Part shown: positions 53,191 to 61,321 of the stretch, piece after piece
Position numbering within the stretch: position 1 is the first letter of the stretch
Layout of the letters: each line of letters starts with the position of its first letter
From: Anoxybacter fermentans
GTDB lineage: Bacteria; Bacillota; Halanaerobiia; DY22613
NCBI RefSeq assembly: GCF_003991135.1
Contig: NZ_CP016379.1
Coordinates: forward strand, 1,550,001-1,614,000
Reading direction: 5' to 3'
DNA: 64,000 nt
Notes under the pieces: model-generated
The model's database searches: none
Told to the model about the DNA's origin: nothing
The model's input: the letters and a program-made list of their open reading frames with translations, nothing else
Translations under genes and position numbers: made by a program

Positions 53191-53219
53191 ATTATAACAT
53201 ATGTTTTGTTTTTTTACAA
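53191..53219 (-). promoter_or_regulatory. Sigma-A promoter of the thiamine operon
   Basis: TTGTAA (53214-53219), 17 bases, TATAAT (53191-53196) on the minus strand, about 30 bases upstream of the riboswitch. Confidence 0.75.
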
Positions 53220-53350
53220 GTATAGATAGGGTAAATTTACAAACCCTTAAATTAGAGCTATACACTCCACATGCGTGGTATTCATTATACCGGGTTTGTT
53301 AATTTTGAGATAAACCTGGCATATTGGTTGTTATAACATATTAGCAAATA

Positions 53351-53530
53351 CCTGCAAAAAGTTAATTTTTCGCTTTAAAGAAATTTTTCGAACCATCTAA
53401 ATTCAGTCGAAATAAGGCATACTAATCCATGGATCCTCCTGACTCATGATTAGCTTATTACCTCCTCTGAGACCATTCTTTTCAATCTCACTAAGATGAC
53501 ACTCAAAATTAGCTTTTTGCAGCTTAATCA
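53351..53530 (+). repeat. LPE palindromic element, copy L (degenerate)
   Basis: About 180 bp from CTGCAAAAAGTTAATTTTTCG to GCAGCTTAATCA. Its left tip, part of the outer right stem and other segments are lost, and many stem positions no longer pair. It looks like an old copy. The stretch from the TPP leader to SASP 2 otherwise has no gene. Confidence 0.85.
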
Positions 53531-53640
53531 CATATAAGATTTTATAGCATCTAATAAAGACCTAAACTGCTTTAAACAGAAATTTTAATTTAATTCTTCC
53601 TGATCTGACAAACTGTTTACAGGACTAGTCAAGATTGTCA

Positions 53641-53670
53641 GAATAGAGTTCTTATTTCCTTCACATAATA
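53641..53670 (+). promoter_or_regulatory. Sigma-G-type promoter of SASP gene 2
   Basis: GAATA (53641-53645), 18 bases, CATAATA (53664-53670), identical in boxes and spacing to the promoter of SASP gene 1; the ACTAGTCAAGATTGTCA block just upstream is shared too. Confidence 0.7.
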
Positions 53671-53703
53671 GAAATACAACAAGATGAAAGGAGGTGAAAT
53701 TAA

Positions 53704-53937
53704 ATGGCAGGTGGTCAAAGAACTAATACTCTCGTTAACCCATTAGCTGCAAAAGCTATGGAACAATTCAAGTACGAAGTAGCTCAGGAACTTGGTATTC
53801 AGGTTCCTCAAAGTGGCTACTGGGGTGAAATGACTACTCGTGATACCGGTGCTATTGGTGGTCATATGGTTCGTAAGATGGTTGAAGCTTACGAAAGCCA
53901 ATTGGCTCAGGGAGTTACCAGAGGTACTAACCAATAA
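53704..53937 (+). CDS. Small acid-soluble spore protein, alpha/beta type, copy 2
   Basis: A 77-residue SASP identical to copy 1 through residue 65 (NPLAAKAMEQFKYEVAQELG, MTTRDTGAIGGHMVRKMVEA) and differing only in the tail (QLAQGVTRGTNQ). The DNA differs at several third positions, so the duplication is not very recent, yet the protein is under strong selection. The start is ATG with AAAGGAGGTG. Promoter and terminator are duplicated as well. Confidence 0.96.
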   Translation: MAGGQRTNTLVNPLAAKAMEQFKYEVAQELGIQVPQSGYWGEMTTRDTGAIGGHMVRKMVEAYESQLAQGVTRGTNQ

Positions 53938-53953
53938 TTTTTAAAGTCCCTTT

Positions 53954-53985
53954 AAAAAGAGCGGATTTTTATATCCGCTCTTTTT
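53954..53985 (+). terminator. Terminator of SASP gene 2
   Basis: AAAAAGAGCGGA, a short loop and TCCGCTCTTTTT, 17 bases after the stop codon; the same hairpin as after SASP gene 1. Confidence 0.9.
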
Positions 53986-54103
53986 ATTCTTTTGTCCAGA
54001 TAATTAAAACGGTTAGTATCCTCTGGCAAATTTTTATCTTTTTTATCTTCCAAATCTTATTATAATAAATTTGATTAAGTTTAATACATCAAACACAGAA
54101 ATT

Positions 54104-56551
54104 TTATTTTAATTTAAAAAAATTTTGAATATAAACCTGTCCATTTTGAATTAAAACCTGAATGGCTCCACTTTTATCTGTTCGCCATATTTGACACCCT
54201 TCCCTTTGAAGCCGTTTTAAAATAATCTGTGCAGGATGCCCATAACGATTTTCACCTACAGAGATCAAAGCAAAAGCCGGTTCCACTTTTTTAAGAAATG
54301 AATACGATGTAGAATTTCTACTCCCATGATGTCCAACTTTTAGAAAATGAGCTTTTATATCCCACTCAGTTTCTACAAGCCTCTTTTCTTCTTCCTGACC
54401 TAGATCACCAGTAAATAAAATCCGTATTCCCTTATAACTAAGACGAAAAACAAGAGAACGATCATTCTCATTTTCATATACTTGCTCCACTTCAGGATGA
54501 AAGATTTCAATTTTTGCATTCCCAATTTTATAGACCTGCCCTTTAACAGGGTGATATAAAGGAATCTGTCGGGCTTTAACCAATCTTTCCACTTTCTTAG
54601 CATATTTTTCTATACTCCCTTGAGGAGCCCAGACCCTTTTGACATCAAATTCTTCAAGAATCGGTAATATCCCCCGAACATGATCTATATCAAAATGAGT
54701 AATACAAACAAGATCAATTTTACGGATTCCCCGGCTTAACAAAAATGGCTTTATCACCTTTTCCCCTGAATAATTCTCTTTCCCCAGCTCTCCACCCCCA
54801 TCAATTAAAATAACAAAGCCATTAGGAAGTTGCAAGAACATTCCATCTCCCTGACCCACATCTAACATCACCCACTCCAACCTTTCTAGCGATAAAGGGA
54901 AAATTAAAATAAGACAGATTATAATTGCTGTTAATAAAATAAATTTATATACTATTCTTTTTTCCTGTTGATACCAGTATAAGGGTAACTTTTTAAAATT
55001 AAATAGTCGATAGAAAATCCATAAACTTAAGTAAAAGATGTAAATCCAGATTAATAAAGGTCGCCCAGGCTGCCAGATACCCCGAAAATGTTGAGTGAAA
55101 TATCCGAGCAATTGATTAAAAATTCCAACCAAATAATCCAGAATAAAAGTCAGCATAGTACCGGCAAAAGGCCAGAAAAGTCTTATTAACAATGATATCA
55201 AAAGCAAGATTAAAATAACCCCAATTAAAGGTACAGCCCATAGATTCATCAAGATTCCTAAAAAAGAAAGCCTATAAAAATGGAATAAAATAAGCGGAGC
55301 AGAACCTAAAAAGGCAGTAAAAGATAAAGCCATTAATTGATTTAAAGTTTTGGGAAAGATAAACTTTAACCAACTAACCATAGGTTGATATAAAAGCAAA
55401 ATGGTAAGATAAACTGTAAAAGATAATTGAAAGCTTAGGAGAAATAATGCGAGAGGATTTTTAAGGAGGATTAACCAGGCTGTAACAGCTAAAAGATTGA
55501 AAGAATTATTGGACCTTTGAAAAATCTGACCTAATTGAGTCAATGTAATAAAGATTCCTACCCGTAAAGCTGATGGCTGACAACCAACAAAGATAACAGC
55601 TAACCAGACAGATACAATCAACACCCATGGCCAGATTCTTTTAGGCATCCTTATCCATTCCAATATCTTTTTTATCCACATGACTACCAATCCCAGATGC
55701 AAACCTGAAATTGCCAGTAGATGACTTATACCTAGATCACGAAATTGATTAAGCTGGGTCTCTTCTAAGTAATCTTTTTCACCTGTCAGTAATGCCATCA
55801 CTAACCGATAATTTATAACAGATAAGTGGGAGGAAAAAAAGTCACTGGCTTTCTTTTTTACTTTTTCCATCCACCGCAGCAGATGAAACCTGGGCCTGGA
55901 TATAAAGTAAACCTCCGGTTCTAACATTTGACCAGCAAAACCCAGGTATCGTTGATAACGTTGATAATCAAACTGGCCCGGATTGGTAGCAGAAGGAAAT
56001 GGCTGTAAAATTCCTTTCACAAGAACCCGATCACCTATCTTTAGACTTCCCTGCCCCTTAATTCTTATATTTGGAGATAAAACCTGAATCTTTCCTTTAA
56101 GTAAGGGAAGCTTTTTTTCAGTATCATCTTTATATATATAGTCTGGTTTAATCACCCACTTGCCCTTTTTTTGACCCCAAACTAACCCGATAACTTTAAT
56201 AGCTTCTGTTCTCATACAATTGGGAATTTCGGTTCTTTTCCAATGATAATCAGTATAATAAAATCCTACCCAAAATAAAGAAAAAATTAAGAAAAGATAA
56301 AAAGAGCGAGCTCTTATAAGCATCCAGAATCGCCACCAATAGGAACGCAAAATAAAAAGTGTAATTAATATTAAAAAAACTCCATAAGGTAATACCTTAA
56401 TCTCCCGTCCCCACCAATTCCAACTAATCTGACAAAGGCGCCAGAAAATAATTCCCAAAAGATACGGAATAAGATATGCCAGGGCCGGATAATGAACAAA
56501 AATACTCCTACTCTCAAGCCAGTCAGTCCATAATTCCTCCTCAATAGTCAA
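54104..56551 (-). CDS. comEC: DNA uptake channel protein ComEC
   Basis: An 815-residue membrane protein with the ComEC domain order: N-terminal DUF4131-like region with an OB-fold (about 110-230, GDRVLVKGILQPFPSATNPG), Competence domain with many helices (about 245-510; LLTGEKDYLEE, GISHLLAISGLHLGLV), and a C-terminal metallo-beta-lactamase domain (about 555-800; VMLDVGQGDGMFL, CITHFDIDHVRGILPIL, FTGDLGQEE, KVGHHGSRNSTS). It passes single-stranded DNA across the membrane during transformation. The start is TTG behind AAAGGAG. It follows comEA by 18 bases. Confidence 0.94.
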   Translation of the reverse strand: MTIEEELWTDWLESRSIFVHYPALAYLIPYLLGIIFWRLCQISWNWWGREIKVLPYGVFLILITLFILRSYWWRFWMLIRARSFYLFLIFSLFWVGFYYTDYHWKRTEIPNCMRTEAIKVIGLVWGQKKGKWVIKPDYIYKDDTEKKLPLLKGKIQVLSPNIRIKGQGSLKIGDRVLVKGILQPFPSATNPGQFDYQRYQRYLGFAGQMLEPEVYFISRPRFHLLRWMEKVKKKASDFFSSHLSVINYRLVMALLTGEKDYLEETQLNQFRDLGISHLLAISGLHLGLVVMWIKKILEWIRMPKRIWPWVLIVSVWLAVIFVGCQPSALRVGIFITLTQLGQIFQRSNNSFNLLAVTAWLILLKNPLALFLLSFQLSFTVYLTILLLYQPMVSWLKFIFPKTLNQLMALSFTAFLGSAPLILFHFYRLSFLGILMNLWAVPLIGVILILLLISLLIRLFWPFAGTMLTFILDYLVGIFNQLLGYFTQHFRGIWQPGRPLLIWIYIFYLSLWIFYRLFNFKKLPLYWYQQEKRIVYKFILLTAIIICLILIFPLSLERLEWVMLDVGQGDGMFLQLPNGFVILIDGGGELGKENYSGEKVIKPFLLSRGIRKIDLVCITHFDIDHVRGILPILEEFDVKRVWAPQGSIEKYAKKVERLVKARQIPLYHPVKGQVYKIGNAKIEIFHPEVEQVYENENDRSLVFRLSYKGIRILFTGDLGQEEEKRLVETEWDIKAHFLKVGHHGSRNSTSYSFLKKVEPAFALISVGENRYGHPAQIILKRLQREGCQIWRTDKSGAIQVLIQNGQVYIQNFFKLK

Positions 56552-56569
56552 ATTATCATCTCCTTTAAA

Positions 56570-57160
56570 TTAATAAAGGGTTATTTTATCTTTCAGCTTA
56601 ATAAACGTCTTTTCACCGATCCCATCTACATTCATTAAATCTTCCAATTTACGAAAACTGCCGTTCATTTCGCGATACCCAATAATAGCTGCAGCTTTGC
56701 CAGGCCCTATACCGGGTAAGGTCATAAGCTCTTCTTTTGAAGCAGTATTAATGTTTACCTTTCTTTCTGAATTTTTGATAACTATACTTCTAGTAGTAAT
56801 ATTATCCTGTTTTTCAGGGACCACTACCTTTTGTCCATCCATCAGAGGTTGGGCCAGATTAATCTGATTTAGATCGGCAGTTCTGGTTACACCTCCGGCT
56901 GCCTTTATTAAATCCACAACCCTGGCATTCTGTGGCAAAAAATAGACCCCTGGTCTATGTACAGCTCCAGCTATATGAACCCCAATTTTTTCTTCTCCAA
57001 TTTCTTTAGTAATATTAACCTGCCCGGAATCAGGTTCAGCAGGAGTAAACCAGACTTTATCATCTTTTAACTGCTGATTTTGCCAATATAACCAACCCAT
57101 AAATCCAATCACTACCAACACCCAGACCCATTTTAACTTGTCACTACGCTGCTGATACAC
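56570..57160 (-). CDS. comEA: DNA receptor ComEA
   Basis: A 196-residue protein: one N-terminal membrane helix (about 10-26), an SLBB domain (about 58-118; IGVHIAGAVHRPGVYFLPQN, VVDLIKAAGGVTRTADL) and a C-terminal helix-hairpin-helix DNA-binding domain (VNINTASKEELMTLPGIGPG, KAAAIIGYREMNGSF, LMNVDGIGEKTF). It binds incoming double-stranded DNA at the cell surface. The start is GTG behind AAAGGAGTG. With comEC it forms the late competence operon, so a transformation machine may exist. Confidence 0.94.
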   Translation of the reverse strand: MYQQRSDKLKWVWVLVVIGFMGWLYWQNQQLKDDKVWFTPAEPDSGQVNITKEIGEEKIGVHIAGAVHRPGVYFLPQNARVVDLIKAAGGVTRTADLNQINLAQPLMDGQKVVVPEKQDNITTRSIVIKNSERKVNINTASKEELMTLPGIGPGKAAAIIGYREMNGSFRKLEDLMNVDGIGEKTFIKLKDKITLY

Positions 57161-57197
57161 CTTATCACTCCTTTAGTTTTATAGTTTATTAATGCTA

Positions 57198-57420
57198 TGA
57201 TTAAACTGCAAAAAGCTAATTTTAAGCGACATAGAAATTTTTCGCCAAATCATCTTAGTGAGATTTCCGACAAAATAAGGCCTCATCACAGGAAGTGATG
57301 AGCTAATCAAGGGCCAGGAGGGCCCTTTGATTAGAAAGCCTTATTTCGGCGGAAATCGAGCTTTAGATGATTCGAAAAATTTCTCAAGAAGCTAAAAATT
57401 AGCTTTTTGCAGTTTAACCA
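57198..57420 (-). repeat. LPE palindromic element, copy M (long class, reversed)
   Basis: 223 bp in reverse orientation, from TGATTAAACTGC to GCAGTTTAACCA. TGCT(A) occurs on both sides but one base out of phase for a 4-bp repeat. The inner stem changed CAG/CTG to CCG/CGG on both sides. With the rsfS terminator it fills the 446-base gap between comEA and rsfS. Confidence 0.92.
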
Positions 57421-57516
57421 TGCTATATATTTTAACTTTTGTATTTTTATTTATTATACCAATCTATACCAAAAAAGACAAGTCTTCTTTCAAAATATCA
57501 AAAAATATGTCAAAAA

Positions 57517-57549
57517 AATAACTGCTCCCCTTATGGGAGCAGTTATTTG
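57517..57549 (-). terminator. Terminator of rsfS
   Basis: AAATAACTGCTCCC, a 5-base loop and GGGAGCAGTTATTT form a 14-bp stem followed on the minus strand by TTTG, about 60 bases after the rsfS stop. Confidence 0.85.
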
Positions 57550-57606
57550 CCTTTGATTCAAAATATATAGAGAAAATCAATTTTACATATCATATTTTTA
57601 AATTGG

Positions 57607-57957
57607 TCACTGTGTCACAATTTCTTGAGCATCTGCCCAGAGTCGTTCCAGATTGTAATATTCCCTTTCCTGTTGGCGGAAAACATGAACAATAAAATCC
57701 CCATAATCCATTAGAATCCAGACACCTTCATTTCTACCCTCAATTCTTCTGGGGCGTATACCTTTTTCCTCCAATCGGTGTTCAATTTCCTGCGCGATAG
57801 CTTTGACCTGAATATCTGTTTTACCGCTGCAAATTATAAAATAGTCAGCAATAAGTGAGATTTTGGAAATATCTAAAGTGACAATATCCTGAGCTTTTTT
57901 GTCATCAGCTGCTTGACATGCCAACTGAACCAAAGTTTTAATCTCCTTACCTGCCAA
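57607..57957 (-). CDS. rsfS: Ribosomal silencing factor RsfS
   Basis: A 116-residue protein of the RsfS/Iojap family: DIVTLDISKISLIADYFIIC, SGKTDIQVKAIAQEIEHRLE, GVWILMDYGDFIVHVFRQQE and YYNLERLWADA. It binds L14 and blocks subunit joining in starvation. The start is TTG at 57957, 6 bases after AGGAGGGG; the longer frame to 57981 would cover this ribosome site. The order nadD-yqeK-LCP-rsfS is kept, as in many Clostridia. Confidence 0.94.
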   Translation of the reverse strand: MAGKEIKTLVQLACQAADDKKAQDIVTLDISKISLIADYFIICSGKTDIQVKAIAQEIEHRLEEKGIRPRRIEGRNEGVWILMDYGDFIVHVFRQQEREYYNLERLWADAQEIVTQ

Positions 57958-58027
57958 AAAATCCCCTCCTGTACATTTCATTTATTATACTATATTATAT
58001 TATATAATTCTTCTGTTGGCAATATCC

Positions 58028-59278
58028 TTACTGGGAATTACCTGAAAAATCCTTGCCGACAATCACCAGTATATCAAATTCTTTAAAACTCTCATCAATC
58101 GCATAAGCAGATTCAGCTAATGGTATAATCTGACCATTAACCAATTCAGCCAATGCCTTAATTTCATCAGTTACTTCTTTGGTATAAATCACCAATGTAT
58201 TTTCATAATTATAATGGTCAGCATTTGCAATTTTATCTACTTTAAAACCATGAAGTTCTATATCTCTGGAAATTTTCGCAGCAGCTCCGTGGATTCCGTT
58301 ACCATTAAAAACAGCAACCCGATACTTGCTATTTGCAATATATTCTTTACTGACAATTAGATCATTTACCAATTTCCTGGTACCTTCAGGTTCATGGATA
58401 AAATATGATATCCCATCTATATATTTAGATTCACCGGGAATCCGGGCACTTTTAATATTTTCACTTTTAATATCTTTCATCAATTTAGCAAGATTCATCA
58501 TATCTTTATATGACATATTAGTACTGATACTGTTATTGAACTGCTGAATTAGTTTAGGCACCTTTAAAATCAGTTCAGGACTCAAAAACTGTTTGATAGC
58601 TGCATTAATAAACTTCTGCTGTCGAGCAATTCTGCCTAAATCAGCATAGACTGGTTCACGATAACGGAGATATTTAACGGCTTTTTCACCATCTAAAATC
58701 TGTCTACCTTTAGGAATATCAATAACAAGACCTGCAGCATTATCAACATATTTCATATCTTCTTCTACATCAATTTCAATTCCACCTAAAGTATCAATTA
58801 TTCCGGCAACTCCATCAAAATTGGTAGCAATATAATAATTCACAGGTATACCCAAAAACTGACTAATGGTATCCATTGCCAATTGACCACCGCCTTCAGC
58901 AAAAGCAGCATTTACCTTAGTATGCTTCTCATGGCCCGGAATCAGAACCCGGGTATCCCGTGGGATACTCAAGATTCCTACAGCTTTTTCTTTTATATCA
59001 AAACTGGCTAACATAAGAGTATCAGACCTTGGCCTACCATTTAATTCAGAATCATATCCAATTAAGAGAATATTGACTTTTGAAAGAGCAATCGGTTGGT
59101 TATTCTTAACGGTAAAAGTAATTTTTTCACCATAAAAAAAGTCATATAAAAAAACTCCAAAAAGACCTCCAATTATAATAAAAACAAATAGAACAACTAA
59201 AAGAAATTTCTTTAAAAATTTATATTTCTTATAATGACATTCTGTACTGTTGTACAGCCGTTCGTCTCTATTATTCAT
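58028..59278 (-). CDS. LytR-CpsA-Psr family protein with LytR_C domain
   Basis: A 416-residue membrane-anchored protein. One helix (about 22-45) is followed by the LCP domain (NILLIGYDSELNGRPRSDTL, ILSIPRDTRVLIPGHEKHTK, VNAAFAEGGGQLAMDTISQF, YLRYREPVYADLGRIARQQK) and a C-terminal LytR_C domain from about residue 320 (VAVFNGNGIHGAAAKISRDI). LCP enzymes attach wall polymers to peptidoglycan. The start overlaps the yqeK stop as ATGA. Confidence 0.92.
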   Translation of the reverse strand: MNNRDERLYNSTECHYKKYKFLKKFLLVVLFVFIIIGGLFGVFLYDFFYGEKITFTVKNNQPIALSKVNILLIGYDSELNGRPRSDTLMLASFDIKEKAVGILSIPRDTRVLIPGHEKHTKVNAAFAEGGGQLAMDTISQFLGIPVNYYIATNFDGVAGIIDTLGGIEIDVEEDMKYVDNAAGLVIDIPKGRQILDGEKAVKYLRYREPVYADLGRIARQQKFINAAIKQFLSPELILKVPKLIQQFNNSISTNMSYKDMMNLAKLMKDIKSENIKSARIPGESKYIDGISYFIHEPEGTRKLVNDLIVSKEYIANSKYRVAVFNGNGIHGAAAKISRDIELHGFKVDKIANADHYNYENTLVIYTKEVTDEIKALAELVNGQIIPLAESAYAIDESFKEFDILVIVGKDFSGNSQ

Positions 59279-59847
59279 CTCCTTTCACCCCTTCTAAGCA
59301 GTGCATTTCTCATTTCAACTGTACGCAAGTGTATCCGATTATTCCGATTGATCTCATAAATGATAGTCCGACCACAGGCGAGGATAATTGCCTGATCAAG
59401 ATTGACAAAAGCCAATTTCCTCACTTCTTCAATTCCTGGACAATCTCTACCTGGCTCAATATAATCAGCCAGATAAATAATTTTGTCAAGAAGGGTCATA
59501 TCAGGCGCCCCTGTTGTATGATAACGAATAGCCCGTAAAACTGCCGGATCCTGAATACCAAAATCTTCCCTGGCTATAATAGCACCTACAGGTCCATGTA
59601 GCAATGGTTCCACTTCTTTTTCCATTTCATCTACCACTATATCAGAACCTTCCAGTCTTCTCAAGAGGTTAAATTTGGATAGACATTTTGCACAATCATG
59701 GAGTAATCCAGCCAACCTGGCCTGTTCAACTGAAGCTCCATAATGCTCTGCTAATTTAACAGCCGTCTCTTCTACACCAAGAGTGTGCTGATAACGGTTA
59801 TAATCTAACATTTGTTTTAATCGTTGGCGAATTATAGCATAATCCAT
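59275..59847 (-). CDS. yqeK: HD-domain nucleotidase YqeK
   Basis: A 190-residue HD protein: YQHTLGVEETAVKLAEHYG, LAGLLHDCAKCLSKF with the HD pair, EPLLHGPVGAIIAREDFGI, AIRYHTTGAPDMTLLDKIIY and LADYIEPGRDCPG. The family hydrolyses Ap4A symmetrically to ADP. It sits between nadD and the LCP gene, as usual in Firmicutes. Confidence 0.94.
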   Translation of the reverse strand: MDYAIIRQRLKQMLDYNRYQHTLGVEETAVKLAEHYGASVEQARLAGLLHDCAKCLSKFNLLRRLEGSDIVVDEMEKEVEPLLHGPVGAIIAREDFGIQDPAVLRAIRYHTTGAPDMTLLDKIIYLADYIEPGRDCPGIEEVRKLAFVNLDQAIILACGRTIIYEINRNNRIHLRTVEMRNALLRRGERR

Positions 59848-59861
59848 TTGGACACGACTCC

Positions 59862-60470
59862 TTACTCCTTTAAATAAAGTTGGTATTTTTTAATATAAGC
59901 TTCTACTGCAGGATGAACTTGATATTTTATTGTTTTACCTGCTTTAATTCGATTGCGAATATCCGTAGATGAAATGCCGATTTCTGGCATCTCTAAAAAG
60001 AAGATTCGATCTCTGTATTTCTGGTAAAATTCTTTCTCCAATCTTTCAAATGAATAACCCGGACGAACTGCAGCAATAAAATAGACAATCTGCATTAGTT
60101 CATTAGGTGATTTCCAGGTATCTATCTCTAAAATGGTATCTGCACCGGTAATAAAATATATCTGATATTCAGGATAACGTTCCCGAAAATACTTTACCGT
60201 ATCAATGGTGTAAGACGAACCTGGTCGCTTCATTTCCACCTTAGATACGGTAAAATACGGGTTATCCATTGTAGCTAAAAGGGTCATCTCATATCTCATC
60301 TCTACAGGGGTGATCTTTTTATTAAACTTGTGAGGCGGATTAGCAGATGGTACAAAGATCACCTGTTCTAATTTAAATTGGTCAAGAGCACAATCTGCTA
60401 ACATGAGATGGCCATAATGAATGGGATCAAAAGTCCCTCCCATAATTCCAATCGCCTGCTCTTCACTCAT
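59862..60470 (-). CDS. nadD: Nicotinate-nucleotide adenylyltransferase NadD
   Basis: About 202 residues. GIMGGTFDPIHYGHLMLADC is the nucleotidyltransferase motif, followed by FVPSANPPHKFNKKITPVEM, YFITGADTILEIDTWKSPNE, AAVRPGYS and the end motif GISSTDIRNRIKAGKTIKYQ. It makes deamido-NAD in NAD synthesis. The ATG at 60470 behind GGGAGGC is used; a TTG two codons upstream is also open. Confidence 0.95.
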   Translation of the reverse strand: MSEEQAIGIMGGTFDPIHYGHLMLADCALDQFKLEQVIFVPSANPPHKFNKKITPVEMRYEMTLLATMDNPYFTVSKVEMKRPGSSYTIDTVKYFRERYPEYQIYFITGADTILEIDTWKSPNELMQIVYFIAAVRPGYSFERLEKEFYQKYRDRIFFLEMPEIGISSTDIRNRIKAGKTIKYQVHPAVEAYIKKYQLYLKE

Positions 60471-60563
60471 GTTCAAAAGCCTCCCGATCTTTTTAAGAAT
60501 TCTGTATAACCACTACATTACATTATACAATAATTTATTCCTTTTAGCAAAAGGGAAAAAGTC

Positions 60564-61315
60564 TTATTTTACTGTAGGAAAATCTCTTTGTAAAATTTCA
60601 AGTGCCTCATCAATCCGCTGTTTTTCGTATAAAACAGGAGCAAAAAGATCATCCATTTCCTTAAACCTTTTTGATATAGTTTTTAGATTAAAATTTTCCG
60701 GATTAATCGATGGTTCTACTTTCTCCCAATAGAGGGGGGTAGAAATAGGCGATTTTCTACCAGGGAGATATGGAATTGTTTTTTCTTTGGCCACAATACC
60801 TTCCATTTCCTGAGCTCTAACGGCTTTAAAAAGTGTTATTCCATCAGAAAAATCTTCAATGATCTGAAAATAATCATGGGGAATTGCAATTTTTCTAAAA
60901 GTTCTAAGTGGTATTCTAAAGGTTCACCAATCAAATCTTTATTATCTAAGGATAGTAAATCAAAAGCAATAAAAGTTGCAGGAAACTTCCGAACTGCCAA
61001 TTTGATTCTAGTTCCATCGATCTTTAAATCACGTTTTAAAATTGCAGCAAAACTGGATTTACCATTAACTAAAACCACCATTTCTCCATCCAATATAGTC
61101 TGACATACCTTGATAAATCGATTTAATTTTTGAAAATCAGGGTAAACATGGATTCAGGGGCGTAATTTGCGATTTTGTAACTGTACCCTATCATCTTCAA
61201 TAAATGCAATAATTTTTACCCCGTCTCACTTTACCTGGAAAAGATGATTCCTGGAATTAAAAGGTTTATCTGTGAAACGGGGTTCCATTGGTTTTAAATA
61301 GCCATATTTTAACAT
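60564..61315 (-). pseudogene. ligD: Decayed LigD (NHEJ DNA ligase-polymerase)
   Basis: Starting at the ATG at 61315 the frame reads MLKYGYLKPMEPRFTDKPF and FQVK-stop-DGVKIIAFIEDD: a TGA at 61226-61228 replaces the Trp right after the catalytic Lys of ligase motif KxDG. A second TGA is at 61154-61156. Then LDGEMVVLVNGKSSFAAILK and FIAFDLLSLDNKDLIGEPLE are clear ligase blocks. Near 60885 the frame shifts; the other frame gives EGIVAKEKTIPYLPGRKSP, then jumps to STPLYWEKVEPSINPENFNL, which fits the end of the LigD polymerase domain. So it has two nonsense changes, a frameshift and an internal deletion. It is non-functional. Confidence 0.8.
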
Positions 61316-61321
61316 AGTTTG

